A stretch of DNA of 64,000 nucleotides from Pseudomonas sp. QTF5 (GTDB lineage Bacteria > Pseudomonadota > Gammaproteobacteria > Pseudomonadales > Pseudomonadaceae): positions 54,962 to 118,961 of the forward strand of contig NZ_AZRW02000016.1 of assembly GCF_000512695.2 (NCBI RefSeq), given 5' to 3'. Below, piece after piece: positions 42,267 through 50,527 of this stretch. Positions within the stretch are counted from its first letter, which is position 1; each line of letters opens with the position of its first letter. The position numbers were made by a program, and so were the translations under genes. The notes under the pieces were generated by a model that searched no databases, was not told where the DNA came from, and saw only the letters and a program-made list of their open reading frames with translations.

Positions 42267-42347
42267 GGCGCAGCCCTCTGGTCACGACTTTTGTTATAGA
42301 AAAACAAGTATAGGCAAGGGCTGAGTCTGCGGTGACGGGTCTGACGC

Positions 42348-42412
42348 CTTCGCGAGCAAGCCCGCTCCCACAGGATTGCGCATGACCTTGTGGGAGCGGG
42401 CTTGCTCGCGAA
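42348..42412. repeat. REP pair upstream of the GcvR-like gene
   Basis: CTTCGCGAGCAAGCCCGCTCCCAC and its inverse with only about 18 bases between arms. Confidence 0.9.
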
Positions 42413-42581
42413 TGAAGGCACCGCCGATTCAGTTGAAGAAACAAATCGTGTACAAGTTTTTATATTTAACTGGAACAATCCAATAGTTTTTTGAGAACAT
42501 CCCGTGCCCCGATGTGACTGCAATGCGTCACGGGGTCGCAGAACGACGTAATTAGTCTAATTTTCACAACCGCAATTCATC

Positions 42582-42722
42582 ATGTAGTATGCCGCAGCGC
42601 GCACTACATAACGCTGGATCGATGTCTGCCGCAGGTGCCGTCGCAACCCCTGAAAGCCCTGTCAGCAAGGCCGCAAAGCCGTTGATCGGATCGAACCCAG
42701 CCGCCAGCAATGGCATGTACTG
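42582..42722 (+). promoter_or_regulatory. Candidate structured RNA leader or operator of glcB
   Basis: Possible nested pairing: AGTATGCC (42586-42593) with GGCAT-GT-ACT (42712-42721), and GCTGG-A-TCGAT (42613-42623) with ATCGA-AC-CCAGC (42690-42701), enclosing small hairpins CTGA/TCAG and GGC/GCC. A competing 7-bp hairpin ATGTAGT/ACTACAT (42582-42588, 42603-42609) overlaps the outer stem and could instead be a repressor operator. No known riboswitch class was recognised. Confidence 0.25.
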
Positions 42723-42812
42723 GTAGATGGGTTTGTGGTTTAAATGGCCAGAGGCTTCATTGTTAAATTGAAGAGCTGAAAAGCGAAATAGCTGAGCAGA
42801 GTGAGGCAAGCA

Positions 42813-44990
42813 ATGACTGAACACGTTCAAGTCGGTGGCCTGCAGGTCGCCAAAGTCCTGTTCGACTTCGTGAACAACGAAGCCATTCCCGGTACCGGCC
42901 TCACCGCCGACAAGTTCTGGGCCGGTGCCGACAAGGTCATCCATGACCTGGCGCCGAAGAACAAAGCCCTACTCGCCAAACGCGATGATTTCCAGGCACG
43001 TATCGATGCCTGGCACCAGGCTCGTGCAGGTGTTGCGCACGATGCGGTGGCCTACAAAGCCTTCCTGCAAGACATCGGTTATCTGCTGCCAGAAGCGGCC
43101 GATTTCCAGGCAACGACACAAAACGTCGATGACGAAATCGCCCGCATGGCCGGTCCACAACTGGTGGTGCCGGTGATGAACGCGCGCTTCGCGCTCAACG
43201 CCTCGAACGCCCGCTGGGGTTCGCTGTATGACGCGCTCTACGGCACCGACGCCATCAGCGAAGCGGACGGCGCGGAAAAAGGCAAAGGCTACAACAAGGT
43301 TCGCGGCGACAAGGTCATCGCCTTCGCCCGCGCCTTCCTCGACGAAGCCGCGCCACTGGCTGCCGGCACTCACGTCGATTCCACCGGTTACAAGATCGTT
43401 GATGGCAAACTGGTGGTTGCCCTCAAAGGCGGCAGCAACACCGGCCTGCGCGACGATGCCCAACTGATCGGTTTCCACGGCGATGCAGCCGCACCGACCG
43501 CGATCCTGCTAAAGAATAATGGCCTGCACTTCGAAATCCAGATCGACGCCAGCACCCCGGTCGGCCAGACCGACGCTGCCGGTATCAAAGACATTCTGAT
43601 GGAAGCCGCGCTGACCACCATCATGGACTGCGAAGACTCGGTCGCCGCCGTCGATGCCGATGACAAAGTGGTGATCTACCGCAACTGGCTCGGCCTGATG
43701 AAGGGTGATCTGTCGGAAGAAGTCGCCAAGGGCGGTCAGACCTTTACCCGCACCATGAACGCCGATCGCACTTACACTGCCCTCGATGGCAGCGAACTGA
43801 GCCTGCACGGTCGCTCGCTGTTGTTCGTGCGCAACGTTGGTCACCTGATGACTATCGACGCGATCCTCGATAAAGACGGCAACGAAGTGCCGGAAGGTAT
43901 TCTCGATGGTCTGGTGACTTGCCTCGCGGCGATCCACAGCCTCAACGGCAACAGCTCGCGCAAGAACAGCCGTACCGGCTCGGTCTATATCGTGAAGCCG
44001 AAGATGCACGGCCCGGAAGAAGCCGCGTTCACCAACGAGCTGTTCGGCCGCATCGAAGACGTCCTCGACTTGCCGCGCAACACCCTCAAAGTCGGGATCA
44101 TGGACGAGGAGCGCCGTACCACGGTCAACCTCAAGGCCTGCATCAAGGCCGCCAGCGAGCGCGTGGTGTTCATCAACACCGGTTTCCTCGACCGCACGGG
44201 CGATGAAATCCACACCTCCATGGAAGCCGGCCCGATGGTGCGTAAGGCCGACATGAAGGCTGAAAAATGGATCGGCGCCTATGAGAACTGGAACGTCGAC
44301 ATCGGCCTGAGCACTGGCCTGCAAGGTCGTGCCCAGATCGGTAAAGGCATGTGGGCCATGCCGGACCTGATGGCAGCGATGCTCGAACAAAAAATCGCTC
44401 ACCCGATGGCCGGTGCCAACACCGCCTGGGTTCCATCGCCGACTGCCGCCGCGTTGCACGCGTTGCACTATCACAAGGTCGATGTATTCGCCCGTCAGGC
44501 CGAACTGGCCAAACGTGCGCGCGCTTCGGTGGACGACATCCTGACCATCCCGTTGGCCGTCAATCCAGACTGGACCGCAGAGCAGATCAAGAACGAACTG
44601 GACAACAATGCCCAGGGCATTCTCGGTTATGTAGTGCGCTGGATCGACCAGGGCGTGGGTTGCTCGAAAGTGCCGGACATCAATGACGTCGGCCTGATGG
44701 AAGACCGTGCGACGCTGCGTATTTCCAGCCAGCACATCGCCAACTGGCTGCGCCACGGCATCGTCACTGAAGATCAGGTGATGGAAAGCCTCAAGCGCAT
44801 GGCACCGGTGGTTGACCGTCAGAACGCCAACGACCCGCTGTACCGCCCGCTGGCACCGAACTTCGACAGCAACATCGCCTTCCAGGCGGCGGTCGAACTG
44901 GTGGTAGAAGGCACCAAACAGCCGAACGGCTATACCGAGCCGGTTCTGCACCGTCGTCGTCGCGAGTTCAAGGCTGCCAATGGCCTTTGA
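42813..44990 (+). CDS. glcB: Malate synthase G
   Basis: Condenses glyoxylate and acetyl-CoA to malate in the glyoxylate/glycolate route. The 725-residue length is that of the monomeric G isoform. Recognised from [25 protein letters not shown] and [18 protein letters not shown] in the TIM-barrel core. The ATG at 42813 has GAGG 6 bases upstream. No glycolate oxidase genes are adjacent, so it is a single-gene unit between its leader and a strong terminator. Confidence 0.97.
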   Translation: MTEHVQVGGLQVAKVLFDFVNNEAIPGTGLTADKFWAGADKVIHDLAPKNKALLAKRDDFQARIDAWHQARAGVAHDAVAYKAFLQDIGYLLPEAADFQATTQNVDDEIARMAGPQLVVPVMNARFALNASNARWGSLYDALYGTDAISEADGAEKGKGYNKVRGDKVIAFARAFLDEAAPLAAGTHVDSTGYKIVDGKLVVALKGGSNTGLRDDAQLIGFHGDAAAPTAILLKNNGLHFEIQIDASTPVGQTDAAGIKDILMEAALTTIMDCEDSVAAVDADDKVVIYRNWLGLMKGDLSEEVAKGGQTFTRTMNADRTYTALDGSELSLHGRSLLFVRNVGHLMTIDAILDKDGNEVPEGILDGLVTCLAAIHSLNGNSSRKNSRTGSVYIVKPKMHGPEEAAFTNELFGRIEDVLDLPRNTLKVGIMDEERRTTVNLKACIKAASERVVFINTGFLDRTGDEIHTSMEAGPMVRKADMKAEKWIGAYENWNVDIGLSTGLQGRAQIGKGMWAMPDLMAAMLEQKIAHPMAGANTAWVPSPTAAALHALHYHKVDVFARQAELAKRARASVDDILTIPLAVNPDWTAEQIKNELDNNAQGILGYVVRWIDQGVGCSKVPDINDVGLMEDRATLRISSQHIANWLRHGIVTEDQVMESLKRMAPVVDRQNANDPLYRPLAPNFDSNIAFQAAVELVVEGTKQPNGYTEPVLHRRRREFKAANGL

Positions 44991-45012
44991 GTAAACGCTG
45001 ACGCCGGAAATG

Positions 45013-45045
45013 AAAAAGCCCTGATCGAAAGATCAGGGCTTTTTT
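45013..45045 (+). terminator. Terminator after glcB
   Basis: AAAAAGCCCTGATC-GAAA-GATCAGGGCTTTTTT, a symmetric hairpin that could act on both strands. Confidence 0.93.
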
Positions 45046-45058
45046 GCTTCAGATTGAT

Positions 45059-45158
45059 CGTTCCCATGCTCCGCGTGGGAATGCAGCCCGGGACGCTCCG
45101 CGTCCCAAAACGGACGCAGAGCGTCCATGGAGGCATTCCCACGCGGAGCATGGGAACG
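45059..45158. repeat. 100-bp modular palindromic repeat
   Basis: Perfect 26-bp outer arms (begin CGTTCCCATGCTCCGCG, end CGCGGAGCATGGGAACG) enclose two smaller hairpins GGGACGC-TCC-GCGTCCC and GGACGC-AGA-GCGTCC; each outer arm is itself a TTCCCA...TGGGAA hairpin. Non-coding; a dispersed palindromic family by appearance. It ends 2 bases from the stop codon of the response regulator. Confidence 0.8.
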
Positions 45159-45159
45159 G

Positions 45160-45612
45160 TCACGGCAAAGACTCCATCCCCAGCTCATGCTTGACCAATT
45201 CAAGCAGTTTGCCGCTATCGATGGGTTTGAGCAGAAAGTCCACTACGTGCAGGTGCATGGCTTCGATCGCATCCTTCACGTCGGCGTCGCCGGAAACGAT
45301 GATGATCGGCAGCGCCGCACGGGCCGATTCCCGCACCTGGCGGATCAGTTCCAGGCCATCGACGTGCCCCATCCGCAGATCGGTAATCACCAGCCCGATC
45401 GATGACTTCGTCTCCAGCAATTTGAGCGCCGTTTCGCCGCTGGCCGCCGTCATGCAGTGAATGCCATCCAGCCCCAGAATTTCCGACAGCAGTTCCCTGG
45501 AGTCCTTATCGTCATCGACGATCAGCACCCGCTGCGGCGGCAAGTCTGGTTCCAACATGACAGCACTGAGCGCTTCGCGCTCGGCATCACTCAAAATATC
45601 GTGGTCGGACAT
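45160..45612 (-). CDS. Single-domain response regulator
   Basis: A 150-residue CheY-like receiver with a short N-terminal extension. Acid pocket D33-D35 (LIVDDDKD), phospho-acceptor D78 (VITDLRMG), conserved Ser (IIVSGDAD) and Lys (FLLKPID). No output domain. It may act by protein-protein contact with an unseen partner kinase. The ATG at 45612 is chosen for the GAGA upstream and because the receiver fold follows directly. Confidence 0.88.
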   Translation of the reverse strand: MSDHDILSDAEREALSAVMLEPDLPPQRVLIVDDDKDSRELLSEILGLDGIHCMTAASGETALKLLETKSSIGLVITDLRMGHVDGLELIRQVRESARAALPIIIVSGDADVKDAIEAMHLHVVDFLLKPIDSGKLLELVKHELGMESLP

Positions 45613-45870
45613 GGTTTTCTCAACGTTTTCGATTCGATCCCTGACACAGTGGTCAGACATCGCTCAGCAGAGCTTCAATGTGCACTTCGTCGGAAACATT
45701 TCCAATAGACAATGTAGGAGGTTTTTCCCGCAATTGTGTCAGACATTTCCCATATTACGGCCGCGGCATTGCCTACCTAGACTTACGTCCAATGGGAACC
45801 CTGCTCTTACGGGCCGACCATGGCTGGAACAATCCGACACAACAATTCGAAAAAGACTGCGGTAATGGTT

Positions 45871-47805
45871 ATGAGTAAAGCGGACGCCTTCACCCAGGCA
45901 GGGAAAACCGCGGTGTTGCAGAACATCCAGGGCACTTTGCAATTCCTCCAGCGCTTCCCGCCGTTCAATCAGATGGAAAACGCCCACCTGGCCTATCTGG
46001 TCGAGCAATGTCAGCTGCGTTTTTATGCCCCCGGCGAAAGCATCATCAAACCCGCCGATGGCCCGGTTGAGCATTTTTACATCGTCAAACAGGGCCGGGT
46101 GGTGGGCGAACGTCCGCACACGGCCAAGGGCGGGACCGAAACCACCTTCGAAATCACCACCGGCGAGTGTTTCCCCCTCGCCGCGCTACTGGGAGAACGG
46201 GCGACTCGCACCGAACATCTGGCGGCCGAAGATACCTTTTGCCTACAGCTGAATAAGCTGGCGTTCATCAAACTGTTCGCACTTTCCAGCCCGTTTCGCG
46301 ACTTTTCCCTACGCGGTGTCAGCAGTTTGCTGGATCAGGTCAACCAGCAAGTCCAGCAAAAAGCCGTGGAAACCCTCGGCACCCAGTACTCGCTCAATAC
46401 CCGGCTGGGCGAACTGGCCATGCGTCACCCGGTAACCTGCAGTCCGATCACCCCTCTGCGTGAAGCCGTGACGCTGATGCACGATCAGCAAGTCGGCAGC
46501 ATTGTGGTGGTTGATGAGCAAAAAGCGCCGCTGGGCATTTTCACCCTGCGCGACTTGCGACATGTGGTGGCCAACGGCACCAACGACTTCAATGAAGCCA
46601 TCGAAGGGCACATGACCCGGGCGCCGTTTTACCTGACACCGGACCACAGCGCCTTCGACGCCGCGATTGCCATGACCGAGCGCCACATCGCCCACGTCTG
46701 CCTGGTCAAGGATCAGCGTCTGTGCGGTGTGGTCTCGGAACGCGACCTGTTTTCCCTGCAACGGGTCGATCTGGTGCATCTGGCGCGGACTATTCGCAGT
46801 GCCCAGAAGCTGGAAAACCTGGTGGCGATGCGCGGCGAAATCGGCCAATTGGTGGAGCGGATGCTGGCCCACGGCGCGTCCTCGACCCAGATCACCCACA
46901 TCATCACCCTGCTCAACGACCACACCGTGTGCCGGGTGATCGAACTGGTGCTCGCCGAGAAAGGTGACCCTGGCGTGCCGTTCAGTTGGCTGTGTTTCGG
47001 CAGCGAAGGCCGTCGCGAACAGACGCTGCACACCGATCAGGACAACGGCATTCTGTTCGAAGCCCGCGATGCGGCTCACGCCGCCGAGATTCGCGGCAAG
47101 TTGCTGCCCATCGCCCAGCAGATCAATCAGAATCTGGCCCTGTGCGGCTTCACCCTGTGCAAAGGCAACATCATGGCCGGCAACCCCGAGCTGTGTTTGT
47201 CCCGGGCCGAATGGGCGCGACGCTTTGCGGCGTTTATCCGCGAGGCGACACCGGAAAATCTGTTGAGCTCCAGCATCTACTTCGACCTGCGCGTGGTCTG
47301 GGGCGATGAGCAAGGCTGCGAGCAATTGCGCCGGGGGATTCTCGATCAGGTCGGCGACAACCGCTTGTTCCAGCGGATGATGGCCGAGAACGCCCTGCGC
47401 AACCGACCGCCCGTGGGACGTTTCCGCGAATTCGTGCTGGCTCGCAAGAATGGCGAGAAAGCCACCCTCGACCTGAAACTCCAAGGCCTGACCCCTTTCG
47501 TCGATGGCGCTCGGGTGCTGGCCCTGGCCCACGGCATCGACGCCAACAATACCCTGGAGCGATTTCGCCAATTAGTGGCCAAAGAGGTCATCGAACGGTT
47601 GGACGGCGCAGCCTATGAAGAGGCGTATCACTTCATCCAGCAAACCCGCATGCAGCAACATCAGCTACAGACCCGTGAGAATTTGCCCTACTCCAACCGC
47701 GTCGATCCCGACAGCCTCAATCATCTGGACCGACGCATCCTGCGCGAATCCCTGCGCCAGGCACAACGCCTGCAAAGCAGCCTGACCCTGCGATATCAGC
47801 TATGA
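45871..47805 (+). CDS. cNMP-binding/CBS/DUF294 nucleotidyltransferase-like protein
   Basis: A 644-residue cytoplasmic protein: cyclic-nucleotide-binding fold (about 15-140), two CBS repeats (about 175-295), DUF294 putative nucleotidyltransferase with GSEGRREQTLHTDQDNG (about 315-455), and the DUF294 C-terminal helical domain. The GS...DxD nucleotidyltransferase signature is intact. The ATG at 45871 is preferred over 45820 because homology begins there; neither has a clear ribosome site. Its stop overlaps the next gene as ATGA. Function unestablished; perhaps nucleotide-sensing modification of a partner. Confidence 0.85.
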   Translation: MSKADAFTQAGKTAVLQNIQGTLQFLQRFPPFNQMENAHLAYLVEQCQLRFYAPGESIIKPADGPVEHFYIVKQGRVVGERPHTAKGGTETTFEITTGECFPLAALLGERATRTEHLAAEDTFCLQLNKLAFIKLFALSSPFRDFSLRGVSSLLDQVNQQVQQKAVETLGTQYSLNTRLGELAMRHPVTCSPITPLREAVTLMHDQQVGSIVVVDEQKAPLGIFTLRDLRHVVANGTNDFNEAIEGHMTRAPFYLTPDHSAFDAAIAMTERHIAHVCLVKDQRLCGVVSERDLFSLQRVDLVHLARTIRSAQKLENLVAMRGEIGQLVERMLAHGASSTQITHIITLLNDHTVCRVIELVLAEKGDPGVPFSWLCFGSEGRREQTLHTDQDNGILFEARDAAHAAEIRGKLLPIAQQINQNLALCGFTLCKGNIMAGNPELCLSRAEWARRFAAFIREATPENLLSSSIYFDLRVVWGDEQGCEQLRRGILDQVGDNRLFQRMMAENALRNRPPVGRFREFVLARKNGEKATLDLKLQGLTPFVDGARVLALAHGIDANNTLERFRQLVAKEVIERLDGAAYEEAYHFIQQTRMQQHQLQTRENLPYSNRVDPDSLNHLDRRILRESLRQAQRLQSSLTLRYQL

Positions 47806-48509
47806 GCCTGTTTTCATGGCTGCGCCCGACAAGTCCCGTTTTGCCCGGCGAACTGCAACAACGTCTGGAGCACTTGCCTGCCGTGGCCGAGTTGGGCGAC
47901 TGCAGCCTGCGCGAGCAACGCTGGGTGGTACTCGACCTGGAAACCACCGGGCTGAACCTGAACAAAGACCAGCTATTGTCCATCGGCGCGGTGGTGATCG
48001 AGGACGGGGCGATCGATTTCAGCCAACAATTCGAACGCACGCTGCAATGCACCGAACTCAAACTCGGCCCCAGCGTGTTGATTCACGGTCTGGGCCCCAG
48101 CGCGATTGCCGCCGGCAGCGACCCCGCGCAGGCCTTGGTCGAATTCATGGAGTTCGTCGGCGACAGTCCGGTGTTGGCGTTTCATGCGCCGTTCGATCAA
48201 CACATGTTGGGGCGCGCACTGAAAGAGCATCTGGGTTACAAGTTGCAGCATCCGTTTCTGGACGTGGCAGACATTGCGCCGCTGCTGTGCCCGCAGGCGC
48301 ACTTTCGCGAGGCCGGACTGGACGAGTGGATCGACTGGTTCAAGCTGGAGGTCTTCGAACGGCATAACGCCAGTGCCGATGCGTTGGCGACGGCAGAGCT
48401 GGTGCTGATTTTGTTCAGCCGGGCGCGGCAGCAGCAGATTCATAGCCCGTTGAATTTGCAGCAGCGGCTGAGTCAGTGGAAACGGCGGCGGCAGGCTCCG
48501 TCTTTCTAG
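47802..48509 (+). CDS. DnaQ-like 3'-5' exonuclease
   Basis: A 235-residue DEDD exonuclease: ExoI VVLDLETTGLN (D, E), ExoII FHAPFDQHML (D), ExoIII HNASADALATAEL (H, D). Similar to the DNA polymerase III epsilon fold but without a visible polymerase-binding clamp motif. Coupled by a 4-base overlap to the cNMP/CBS/DUF294 gene, a pair kept together in many proteobacteria. Confidence 0.88.
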   Translation: MSLFSWLRPTSPVLPGELQQRLEHLPAVAELGDCSLREQRWVVLDLETTGLNLNKDQLLSIGAVVIEDGAIDFSQQFERTLQCTELKLGPSVLIHGLGPSAIAAGSDPAQALVEFMEFVGDSPVLAFHAPFDQHMLGRALKEHLGYKLQHPFLDVADIAPLLCPQAHFREAGLDEWIDWFKLEVFERHNASADALATAELVLILFSRARQQQIHSPLNLQQRLSQWKRRRQAPSF

Positions 48510-48521
48510 GCTGCACAAATC

Positions 48522-48658
48522 TCTGTGGCGAGGGAGCTTGCTCCCGCTGGGGCGCGCAGCGCCCCTAAAACCATTCACCACATTTCCCCAGACACACTGT
48601 GTTCGCTGATTTTGCGACTGCTTCGCAGCCGAGCGGGAGCAAGCTCCCTCGCCACAGG
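48522..48658. repeat. Second-type REP pair
   Basis: TGTGGCGAGGGAGCTTGCTCCCGCTGGG and its inverse GAGCGGGAGCAAGCTCCCTCGCCACA about 75 bases apart, with an extra GGGGCGCGCAGCGCCCC hairpin and a CTGCTTCGCAG hairpin inside. A different REP family from the other copies. Confidence 0.85.
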
Positions 48659-48738
48659 TTAGTGTTCGCCTTCGGACTTTGTGTTCGAAACCACCCGACC
48701 AGCGCCAATTGCTTACCTCCCCCGCCTCTGCCACAATC

Positions 48739-48757
48739 GCGAACAATTCTCGTTACT
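48739..48757 (+). promoter_or_regulatory. Fur box upstream of the ECF sigma gene
   Basis: GCGAACAATTCTCGTTACT agrees at 13 of 19 positions with the pseudomonad Fur box GCGAATGATTCTCATTCGC, keeping the central ATTCTC. It ends 27 bases before the start codon, as expected for iron-repressed ECF sigma genes. Confidence 0.5.
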
Positions 48758-48784
48758 TAACACTTCCCATTCGGTAATTGCTGC

Positions 48785-49303
48785 GTGTCGTCAGTCCAAA
48801 GCCCCCAAAGTGAGCTCGTTGGTGCGTTGTATCGCGACCATCGCAGTTGGCTATTGGCCTGGCTGCGGCGCAACGTGGCCTGCCCGCAACGGGCCGAAGA
48901 CCTGAGCCAGGACACCTTCGTGCGCTTGCTGGGCCGTGACGAACTGAAGGCGCCTCGCGAACCCCGGGCGTTTCTGGTGGCGATCGCCAAGGGCCTGCTG
49001 TTCGACTACTTCCGCCGCGCCGCGCTGGAACAGGCCTACCTCACCGAATTGATGCTGATCCCCGAAGGCGAACAACCGTCGGTGGAAGAACAGCAACTGA
49101 TCCTCGAAGACCTCAAAGCCATCGACCACTTGTTAGGCAAACTCTCGAGCAAGGCCCGGGCGGCGTTTCTCTATAACCGTCTCGACGGCCTCGGCCATGC
49201 AGAAATCGCCGAGCGTCTGGGGGTGTCGGTGCCGCGTGTTCGCCAATACCTGGCGCAGGGCATTCGTCAGTGCTACATCGCGTTGTACGGTGAGCCGGTA
49301 TGA
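48785..49303 (+). CDS. FecI-type ECF sigma factor (FiuI-like)
   Basis: A 172-residue sigma factor with region 2 (LAWLRRNV through ALFDYF-type helices) and region 4 (GLGHAEIAERLGVSVPRVRQYL). GTG start. It should transcribe the TonB receptor two genes downstream when the receptor signals through FecR. Position between glcB and cre genes is that of FiuI (PA0472). Stop overlaps fecR-type gene as ATGA. Confidence 0.92.
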   Translation: MSSVQSPQSELVGALYRDHRSWLLAWLRRNVACPQRAEDLSQDTFVRLLGRDELKAPREPRAFLVAIAKGLLFDYFRRAALEQAYLTELMLIPEGEQPSVEEQQLILEDLKAIDHLLGKLSSKARAAFLYNRLDGLGHAEIAERLGVSVPRVRQYLAQGIRQCYIALYGEPV

Positions 49304-50271
49304 GCCCGGTCAACTCCAAACCCGTGTCGGCGCAGGTGCTGGATGCCGCGATTGCCTGGCAACTGTCGCTGGATTCCGGCAACTCGGTCGAGCGCGAAGA
49401 GTTCGCCAAATGGCACGCCGCCCACGAAGAACATGCTCGGGCCTGGCGTCAGTTGGGCATGCTCGACCAGCGTTTCAGCGTCGCCAGCGGCCCGGCCCGC
49501 ACCGCCTTGCTGCAATCGCGCGAAAGCATTCGGCGTCGGGTGCGCAAACTGGGTAGCGGCCTGGCCAGCATCGTCGCGGTGATCGGCCTGGCGCTGTTCG
49601 TCGGTGATCGCTATCTGCCCATCAACTATTGGCTGGCCGACCAGCGCACCGCCACCGGCGAGCAGCGCACCCTGCGCCTGACCGACGGCACGCTGATCAA
49701 CCTCAACACCCACAGCGCGGTGGATGTGCGCTTCGATGAGAAGCAGCGACTGATCGTCCTTCAGGAAGGGGAAATTCTCGTCGAAACCGGCCATGGCGAT
49801 GCCCGGCCGTTTATCGTCGAGACCCGCGAAGGCAGCATGCGCGCATTGGGAACGAAGTTCCTGGTCAAGCGTGAAGAAGAAGGCACGCGCTTGAGCGTAT
49901 TGAAATCAGCGGTCGCCGCCCATCCCGAATCGAGCCCCGAGGAACAGATCCTGCTCGAAGGCCAGCAAGTGCTGATGCGCAGCAATGGCCTGGGCCCGAT
50001 CATCGCCCTCAACCTCGGCGCCGATGCCTGGACACGGGGCATGCTGGTGGTGGACAACGCGCGGCTGGAGGACTTGGTCCACGAGCTCGGCCGTTATCGT
50101 CGCGGGCATCTTGGCGTCACACCGGAGGTTGCCGACCTGCGCATCACCGGCAGCTTCCCGCTGAACGATACCGACAAGGCGCTGAGTGCACTTTTACCGA
50201 CCCTGCCGGTGCAGATCGAACAGCACACGCCATGGTGGGTAACGGTGGTGAAGGCTGAGGCCAAGCCCTGA
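49300..50271 (+). CDS. FecR-type anti-sigma factor (FiuR-like)
   Basis: A 323-residue inner-membrane regulator: cytoplasmic DUF4880 sigma-binding domain (about 10-60, with the conserved AWQLSLDSG and WRQLG tryptophans), a helix at about 85-103, periplasmic FecR domain (about 120-215), and a C-terminal STN-like domain that meets the receptor. Coupled to the sigma gene. Confidence 0.92.
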   Translation: MSPVNSKPVSAQVLDAAIAWQLSLDSGNSVEREEFAKWHAAHEEHARAWRQLGMLDQRFSVASGPARTALLQSRESIRRRVRKLGSGLASIVAVIGLALFVGDRYLPINYWLADQRTATGEQRTLRLTDGTLINLNTHSAVDVRFDEKQRLIVLQEGEILVETGHGDARPFIVETREGSMRALGTKFLVKREEEGTRLSVLKSAVAAHPESSPEEQILLEGQQVLMRSNGLGPIIALNLGADAWTRGMLVVDNARLEDLVHELGRYRRGHLGVTPEVADLRITGSFPLNDTDKALSALLPTLPVQIEQHTPWWVTVVKAEAKP

Positions 50272-50286
50272 ATTCAGCGCAGATCC

Positions 50287-50376
50287 TGTGGGAGCGGGCT
50301 TGCTCGCGAAAGCGGTGTCCCTGGCAACATTAATGTCGACTGACACGCCCTCTTCGCGAGCAAGCCCGCTCCCACA
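50287..50376. repeat. REP pair between fecR-type gene and receptor gene
   Basis: GTGGGAGCGGGCTTGCTCGCGAA and its inverse about 45 bases apart, 15 bases after the anti-sigma stop. Confidence 0.9.
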
Positions 50377-50527
50377 TGGATTGCGCATAATTGGCTGGCA
50401 TTAGGGCAAGCCCTCACTCCACATTAGAAATGGCTGAATCGAAATTATTTTCATCTTGCCCTATCACTTTTTGATTCTCGTCCGGCACCTAGGCAATTGA
50501 GAAATATTTCCATTCAGGAGCCGCTGT

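Larger units (their letters stand above)
42267..42812. other. 546-base gap upstream of glcB
   Basis: Longest non-coding stretch of the window. It holds the REP pair at 42348-42412, a T-rich stretch near 42455-42490 and the candidate structured leader at 42582-42722. A minus-strand open frame through the leader has poor codon bias and no recognised family. Confidence 0.6.

Noticed and set aside
42640..42690. Cyclic di-GMP (GEMM) riboswitch, suggested by GCAAAGCC
   Set aside because: The GNRA hairpin directly before it and the second conserved stem are missing.
42564..42944. Minus-strand 126-codon frame across the glcB leader and start
   Set aside because: It overlaps the glcB start, has mixed third-position composition, and contains no recognisable domain; leader structure explains the region better.
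50400..50527. ECF sigma promoter in front of the receptor gene
   Set aside because: The region is AT-rich and surely holds a promoter, but no clear FecI-type -35/-10 pair could be fixed by eye.
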